Assembly: GCA_013822765.1 (NCBI GenBank)
Contig: PNKY01000009.1
Span: forward strand, 124,001-188,000
Direction of reading: 5' to 3'
Length of the DNA: 64,000 nt
Source of the DNA: Rhodospirillum sp.
GTDB taxonomy: Bacteria; Pseudomonadota; Alphaproteobacteria; Dongiales; Dongiaceae
Under the pieces are notes generated by a model. It did no database searches. It was not told where the DNA came from and saw only the letters and a list, made by a program, of their open reading frames with translations. Shown one piece after another: positions 60,369 through 64,000 of this stretch. The position numbers and the translations under genes were made by a program. Every line of letters starts with the position of its first letter. Position 1 is the stretch's first letter.

Positions 60369-60390
60369 GCGGCAATGGTGGCATTGCCGC
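60369..60390 (+). promoter_or_regulatory. Perfect hairpin in the leader of the AI-2E-type permease
   Basis: GCGGCAATG (60369-60377) pairs with CATTGCCGC (60382-60390) around a 4-base loop, 50 bases before the start codon at 60440. There is no T-run directly after it. It may be an mRNA structural element or a protein-binding site. Confidence 0.4.
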
Positions 60391-60439
60391 GGGCGGGTGC
60401 GCTACTGTGCACCGCAACAGCGCCGGAACTGAGAAAACG

Positions 60440-61489
60440 ATGAACCTGCCCGAAGCCCTGACCGACCGCAGCACCCGGATCGAGGTTGCCTCGCTGGTCC
60501 TGGCCGGCATCGCGCTGATCGTCGTGCTGCATCTGGGCCTGCTGGCGGCGCTACTGGCCGGCCTGCTGGCGCATCAGTGCGCGCAAATGCTGGCGGCGCG
60601 CCATCGCCAGGTCGGCATCTCGCGCTTCGGCGGTAAGGTCATCGCTCTCGCCATTCTCGGCACCCTTTTCACCGTCGCCTTGACCTTCGGCACCGTTCGC
60701 CTTGCCAACTTGCTGACCGGCACCTCCGAAGGCGTGATTCCGCTGATGCAGTTGATGGCGAACGCGATCGACAGCGCGCGCCTGCACTTCCCGCCCTGGG
60801 CCGCGCAGTATCTGCACTATCTGCCGGCCAACATGGAGGAACTCGAGCAGGAAGCCGCCGGCTGGCTGCGCGCCCATGCCGGCGCCCTCGGCAATATCGG
60901 CGAGACCCTGGGCACGATCCTGATCCATATCATCATCGGCATGATCATCGGCGGCATGGTCGTGCTGTCCGACCCGACCCACGGCTACAGCCAGGGCCGG
61001 GTGCCCGGACCGCTGGCCCGCGCGATGGAAACGCGCATCACCCTGCTCGGCCGCGCGTTCCGCCGCGTGGTGTTCGGGCAGGTGCGGATCTCCGCGCTCA
61101 ACACGCTGCTGACCGGCATCTACCTGTGGGCGATCCTGCCGATGTTCGGCGTGGACCTGCCGCTGGTGAAGACCATGATCGTGGTCACGTTCCTGGTCGG
61201 CCTGCTGCCGGTGCTGGGCAACCTCATTTCCAACACCGTGATCTTCCTGGTCAGCCTCAGCGTCTCGTTCTACGTGGCAATCGGTTCGCTGATCTTCCTG
61301 ATCGCGATCCACAAGCTGGAATATTTCGTCAACGCCCGCATCATCGGCGGGCAGATCCGCGCGCGGGCGTGGGAGCTGCTGCTCGCCATGCTAGTGATGG
61401 AGGCGGCGTTCGGCATCCCCGGCGTGATCGCCGCACCGATCTACTACGCCTACATCAAGTACGAGCTGTCGGCGCGCGGGCTGATCTAG
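60440..61489 (+). CDS. AI-2E family transporter (PerM/YdiK-like permease)
   Basis: 349 residues from the ATG at 60440. About seven to eight membrane helices: two near 20-60, one near 70-90, and a C-terminal group with MIVVTFLVGLLPVLGNLISN, LIFLIAIHKLEYFVNARIIGGQI and LLLAMLVMEAAFGIPGVIAAP. The GQI region and final helices define the AI-2E transporter family. Despite the name, members move different small molecules; the substrate here is unknown. It is monocistronic. Confidence 0.9.
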   Translation: MNLPEALTDRSTRIEVASLVLAGIALIVVLHLGLLAALLAGLLAHQCAQMLAARHRQVGISRFGGKVIALAILGTLFTVALTFGTVRLANLLTGTSEGVIPLMQLMANAIDSARLHFPPWAAQYLHYLPANMEELEQEAAGWLRAHAGALGNIGETLGTILIHIIIGMIIGGMVVLSDPTHGYSQGRVPGPLARAMETRITLLGRAFRRVVFGQVRISALNTLLTGIYLWAILPMFGVDLPLVKTMIVVTFLVGLLPVLGNLISNTVIFLVSLSVSFYVAIGSLIFLIAIHKLEYFVNARIIGGQIRARAWELLLAMLVMEAAFGIPGVIAAPIYYAYIKYELSARGLI

Positions 61490-61520
61490 CGCTCGCTTCG
61501 CAAAGAAGTGCACTCACATA

Positions 61521-61539
61521 TCCGTCATGGGGTGACGGA
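61521..61539. repeat. Remnant of the palindromic repeat ends
   Basis: TCCGTCATGGGGTGACGGA joins the two outer ends (CCGTCAT and GGTGACGG) of a doublet with nothing between. It could be a collapsed or deleted doublet. Confidence 0.45.
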
Positions 61540-61569
61540 GTATGAGGTGCGTTGAGCGGGGTCCCGCAC

Positions 61570-62256
61570 CTAGACCTCGACCACGCGATCTGAATCGAGG
61601 ATTGCCCGGATGAAATCCGGGACCTCGAGGCCGCCCTTCACCTTCGCTTCGAGCCCGGCTTCGGCGGCGCGGATGTCGGGCAGCTTTTTCAGCACCGCGC
61701 CGATCTCAGCGCGCGGCACGATGACGATGCCGTCATTGTCGCCGATCACGAGGTCGCCGGATGAGACGGTGGCGCCGCCCAGCACCACCGGCAGGCCGAC
61801 GGTGCCCGGGCCGTTGCGCACCGGAGAGTTGGCGGTGATGCCGGCGCAATAGACCGGCAGCCCGACGGCGAGAATGCCCGCGAGGTCACGCACCAGGCCA
61901 TCGGTCACGATGCCGCGGATGCCGCGGTTCTTCGCCATGCCGGCCAGCAGGTCGCCGGTCACCGAGGTGGCGGTGAAGCCGTCGGTCGCGGCGACCAGGA
62001 TGTCGCCGGGCTGCGCGGTCGCGAGCGCCGCGAACAAGGCGAGATTGTCGGCAGGGCCGCACTGGCAGGTGAGGGCGATGCCTATTAGCACCGACGAGGC
62101 GGGCGCCAGCGGCTTGATGCGGTAGTCGAGCGCGCCGCGGCCGGCCATCGCATCGACGGCATAGCCGGTCGGCACGCCGGCAAAAGCGGCGACGTGGTCC
62201 GCGCTCGGGCGCGGGAAGTTGCGGCTGATGGTGAGAAGCGGTGGATCCTTGATCAT
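61570..62256 (-). CDS. RraA-family protein (HMG/CHA aldolase-like)
   Basis: 228 residues from the ATG at 62256, which overlaps the stop of the FMN dehydrogenase gene. The family core has ALATAQPGDILVAATDGF and GIRGIVTDGLVRDLAGI, the latter containing the D-G-x-x-R-D residues used by active 4-hydroxy-4-methyl-2-oxoglutarate aldolases. It is therefore more likely an enzyme than an RNase E inhibitor. With an FMN hydroxy-acid dehydrogenase and an amidohydrolase it may degrade a hydroxy-dicarboxylate. Confidence 0.87.
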   Translation of the reverse strand: MIKDPPLLTISRNFPRPSADHVAAFAGVPTGYAVDAMAGRGALDYRIKPLAPASSVLIGIALTCQCGPADNLALFAALATAQPGDILVAATDGFTATSVTGDLLAGMAKNRGIRGIVTDGLVRDLAGILAVGLPVYCAGITANSPVRNGPGTVGLPVVLGGATVSSGDLVIGDNDGIVIVPRAEIGAVLKKLPDIRAAEAGLEAKVKGGLEVPDFIRAILDSDRVVEV

Positions 62257-63428
62257 GTGTGCCGTCCGTTCTGATGCAGGAGGGATCGATCGATGCCGGC
62301 GATGCTGGTGACGCCGCAGAGGCCCATGACGCGGTCGATCTCCTGGCGATAGATCGCCAGCATGTGCGCGACGCCGGCTTCGCCGGCGACCGCGAGGCCC
62401 CACAGTTGCGGCCGCCCGACCAGGCAGGCCTGCGCGCCGAGCGCGAGCGCCTTCACCACGTCGCTGCCGCGCCGGATGCCGCCGTCAATCAGGATCGGGA
62501 TGCGGCCGCTGATCGCATCCACAATCGCAGGCAGCGCATCCATCGAGGCGGCCGCGCCGTCGAGCTGGCGGCCGCCATGGTTGGAGACGATCACGCCATC
62601 GATGCCGCGCTCGACCCCCATGCGCGCCTCGTCGGGATGCAGGATGCCCTTGAGCAGCAGCGGGCCGCGCCAGATCTTGCGCAGGTCGTCAACATCCTGC
62701 CACGACATCGACGGATCGAGCAGCGAGGCCATGCGGCCGGCGAGCGCCTTGAGATCGGCCGCTTCGCCGGGGCGCACATAGTTGCCAAACGTCACGCGCT
62801 TGAGGTCGCGGCGCATGCGCCACAGCCATTCCGCCTTCAGCGCCATGCCGGCGAGGCCGGAGAGCCCGAAGCGCGGCGGAATGCTGAAGCCGTTGCGGAT
62901 GTCACGCTCGCGGTTGCCAAGCATCTGGTTGTCGGTGGTGAGCACCAGCGCGTCATAGCCGGCCTGGGCGGCGCGTTCGGTCAACTCGCGGGTGAAGCCG
63001 CGGTCCTTGTATATGAAGACCTGCATCCAACGCGGCGCGGCGCCGGTTCCCGCCAGCTCCTCCAGCGTGCAGACCGAGCCGTGGCTGAGGCAGAAGGCGG
63101 TGCCGGCCGCCTGCGCCGCGCGCGCGGCGCAGCGCTCGCCATCCGGCCAGAACAAGCCGGCGAGGCCGGTCGGCCCGACGATCACCGGCATGCTGAGCCG
63201 TTGGCCGAACAGTGTGATCGAGAGGTCGCGCGTGGCGGCGCCGGACAGCGGGCGGGGCAGCAGCGCGACCTCGTCGAACGCGGTCTCGTTGCGCCGCAGC
63301 GTCTGCTCGTCCTCCGCGCCGCCATCGGCGAAATCGAACACCGGCTGCGGCAATTGCGCGCGGGCGAGGGCGCGCATCGCCTCGACGTTGTAGGCGCGGC
63401 GGCGCCAGCGCGGGACCGGCACGGTCAT
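62253..63428 (-). CDS. FMN-dependent alpha-hydroxy acid dehydrogenase
   Basis: 391 residues from the ATG at 63428. The TIM-barrel flavoenzyme shows PVIVGPTGLAGLFWPDGE, the Lys in GPLLLKGILHPDEA, the catalytic His/Arg in VSNHGGRQLDGA, and ILIDGGIRRGSDVVKALALGA for FMN phosphate. It belongs to the lactate/glycolate/mandelate dehydrogenase family; the substrate is undetermined. It overlaps the amidohydrolase upstream and the RraA gene downstream (ATGA in both), a tightly coupled operon. Confidence 0.93.
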   Translation of the reverse strand: MTVPVPRWRRRAYNVEAMRALARAQLPQPVFDFADGGAEDEQTLRRNETAFDEVALLPRPLSGAATRDLSITLFGQRLSMPVIVGPTGLAGLFWPDGERCAARAAQAAGTAFCLSHGSVCTLEELAGTGAAPRWMQVFIYKDRGFTRELTERAAQAGYDALVLTTDNQMLGNRERDIRNGFSIPPRFGLSGLAGMALKAEWLWRMRRDLKRVTFGNYVRPGEAADLKALAGRMASLLDPSMSWQDVDDLRKIWRGPLLLKGILHPDEARMGVERGIDGVIVSNHGGRQLDGAAASMDALPAIVDAISGRIPILIDGGIRRGSDVVKALALGAQACLVGRPQLWGLAVAGEAGVAHMLAIYRQEIDRVMGLCGVTSIAGIDRSLLHQNGRHT

Positions 63429-64000
63429 GCGAGGCGATAGTCGCGGATGGCGTTGTCGTGGAACAGCTTGCGCTTCTCGGCCGCCGACGCGCCGTCGACC
63501 ACCCACTCCAGCACCTCGACCCATTGCGGGTAGGTGCCGGCCAGCTCCGACACGTGCCAGTCGCCGCCATACATGACGCGGTCGAAGCCGAAGCTGTCGA
63601 TGGCGTGGGCGATGTAGGGCTTCAGCTGCTCGCGGGTCCAGCTCTTGTGATCGGCCTCGGTGGTGACGCCGGAGATCTTGCAGGTGACGTTGGGGAGCGC
63701 GGCCAGCTCTTTCATGTGCTGGCGCCAGGGATCGATAATGCCGGCCTTGATGCCGGGCTTGGCTATGTGATCAAGCACGAAGCGGACCTCCGGGCATTGC
63801 CGGACCATCTTGATCGCGTTCGGCAGGTGATGGTGGAAGATGCAGATGTCGAACACCAGGTCGTGCGCAGCGAGCAGCTTCAGCCCTTCGATGAACTGTG
63901 GGCGGATGCAGAAATCGGGGTCGGACTGGTTCTGGATCAGGCGGCGGATGCCGCGCAGGGTCTTGAGGCGGGTGAGCTGCTCCAGCTCGCTGGCGATCGC
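63425..64000 (-). CDS. Amidohydrolase family protein, PDC-lactonase-like (partial)
   Basis: The 191 codons visible are open to the window end, so the N-terminus is missing. Motifs of the amidohydrolase-2 (LigI) group are seen: LKTLRGIRRLIQNQSDPDF, VRFVLDHIAKPGIK, CKISGVTTEADHKSWT and GFDRVMYGGDWHVSE with the late catalytic Asp. Such enzymes open lactones such as 2-pyrone-4,6-dicarboxylate or related sugar lactones. It is the first known gene of the operon with the FMN dehydrogenase and RraA-like aldolase. Confidence 0.88.
   Translation of the reverse strand, partial: AIASELEQLTRLKTLRGIRRLIQNQSDPDFCIRPQFIEGLKLLAAHDLVFDICIFHHHLPNAIKMVRQCPEVRFVLDHIAKPGIKAGIIDPWRQHMKELAALPNVTCKISGVTTEADHKSWTREQLKPYIAHAIDSFGFDRVMYGGDWHVSELAGTYPQWVEVLEWVVDGASAAEKRKLFHDNAIRDYRLA

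Noticed and set aside
2831..61539. Dispersed palindromes as a CRISPR array
   Set aside because: Copies are kilobases apart, in both orientations and without spacers; no cas genes are present.
1..64000. tRNA, rRNA, phage integrase, insertion sequence transposase
   Set aside because: I scanned for cloverleaf-like segments, rRNA-like stretches and transposase motifs in the reading frames and found none that I could support.

Overview
This window is GC-rich, densely coding chromosomal DNA from a bacterium that looks like an alphaproteobacterium. The best clues are glnD directly followed by murJ, and fxsA diverging from a Tim44-like gene that is followed by mltA, an Smr-domain gene and a small XRE regulator. 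The many GST, SDR and dipeptide/amino-acid ABC genes, and palindromic intergenic repeats starting with CCGTCAT, also fit. The genus cannot be resolved from sequence alone; a Rhodospirillales-like or Rhizobiales-like soil or freshwater organism is plausible. I see no rRNA, tRNA, CRISPR array, phage or classical insertion sequence. No gene-free stretch exceeds 300 bases.

Layout. 1-3654: a minus-strand GNAT / iron alcohol dehydrogenase / secreted-protein unit, a plus-strand SDR and an orphan amino-acid-type ABC ATPase. 3898-4878: a secreted protein of unknown function, then a GIY-YIG nuclease gene enclosed by perfect 37-bp inverted repeats. 4939-9451: glnD and murJ. 9457-10689: a higBA toxin-antitoxin pair and a PAS protein. 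10765-15949: a COG3127-type permease and its ATPase, diverging from a TesA-like esterase and a FIST sensor protein. 16150-16682: two tandem small membrane-protein paralogues. 16816-18907: Tas-type aldo/keto reductase, histidine phosphatase, FxsA. 19093-24878: Tim44-like, mltA, lutABC, smr and XRE, with lutABC sitting between mltA and smr.

25130-28905 is a minus-strand unit of methyltransferase, cyclic-nucleotide-binding protein and a very unusual ABC protein whose ATPase motifs are all altered and split by a long insertion. 29189-30058 is a SLATT-like 2TM+2TM protein. 30260-37299 is a glycan-type cluster with four glycosyltransferases, a phosphatase, a polysaccharide deacetylase and a membrane protein. 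37317-43407 is a complete oligopeptide ABC importer. 43534-45762 is a secreted trypsin-like/TPR protein with a clear terminator.

46027-61489 is a mosaic of short metabolic and regulatory transcription units: RidA, GSTs, LysR, an adenylate cyclase with TPR, pterin dehydratase, SDR, a DapA-like aldolase, aldo/keto reductase with TetR, an amino-acid binding protein, a Rieske oxygenase, MerR, a GYD protein and an AI-2E-type permease. 61570-64000 is an operon of amidohydrolase, FMN hydroxy-acid dehydrogenase and an RraA/HMG-aldolase-like protein that runs off the window.

The strongest candidate for an undescribed system is the repeat family. At least eight inverted doublets of hairpin-forming palindromes lie between genes. 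One doublet encloses exactly the GIY-YIG nuclease gene, like an autonomous parent with short non-autonomous relatives (an analogue of RAYT/REPIN, but with a GIY-YIG enzyme). The second candidate is the degenerate ABC protein at 26113-28905 with its coupled cNMP-binding and methyltransferase partners.
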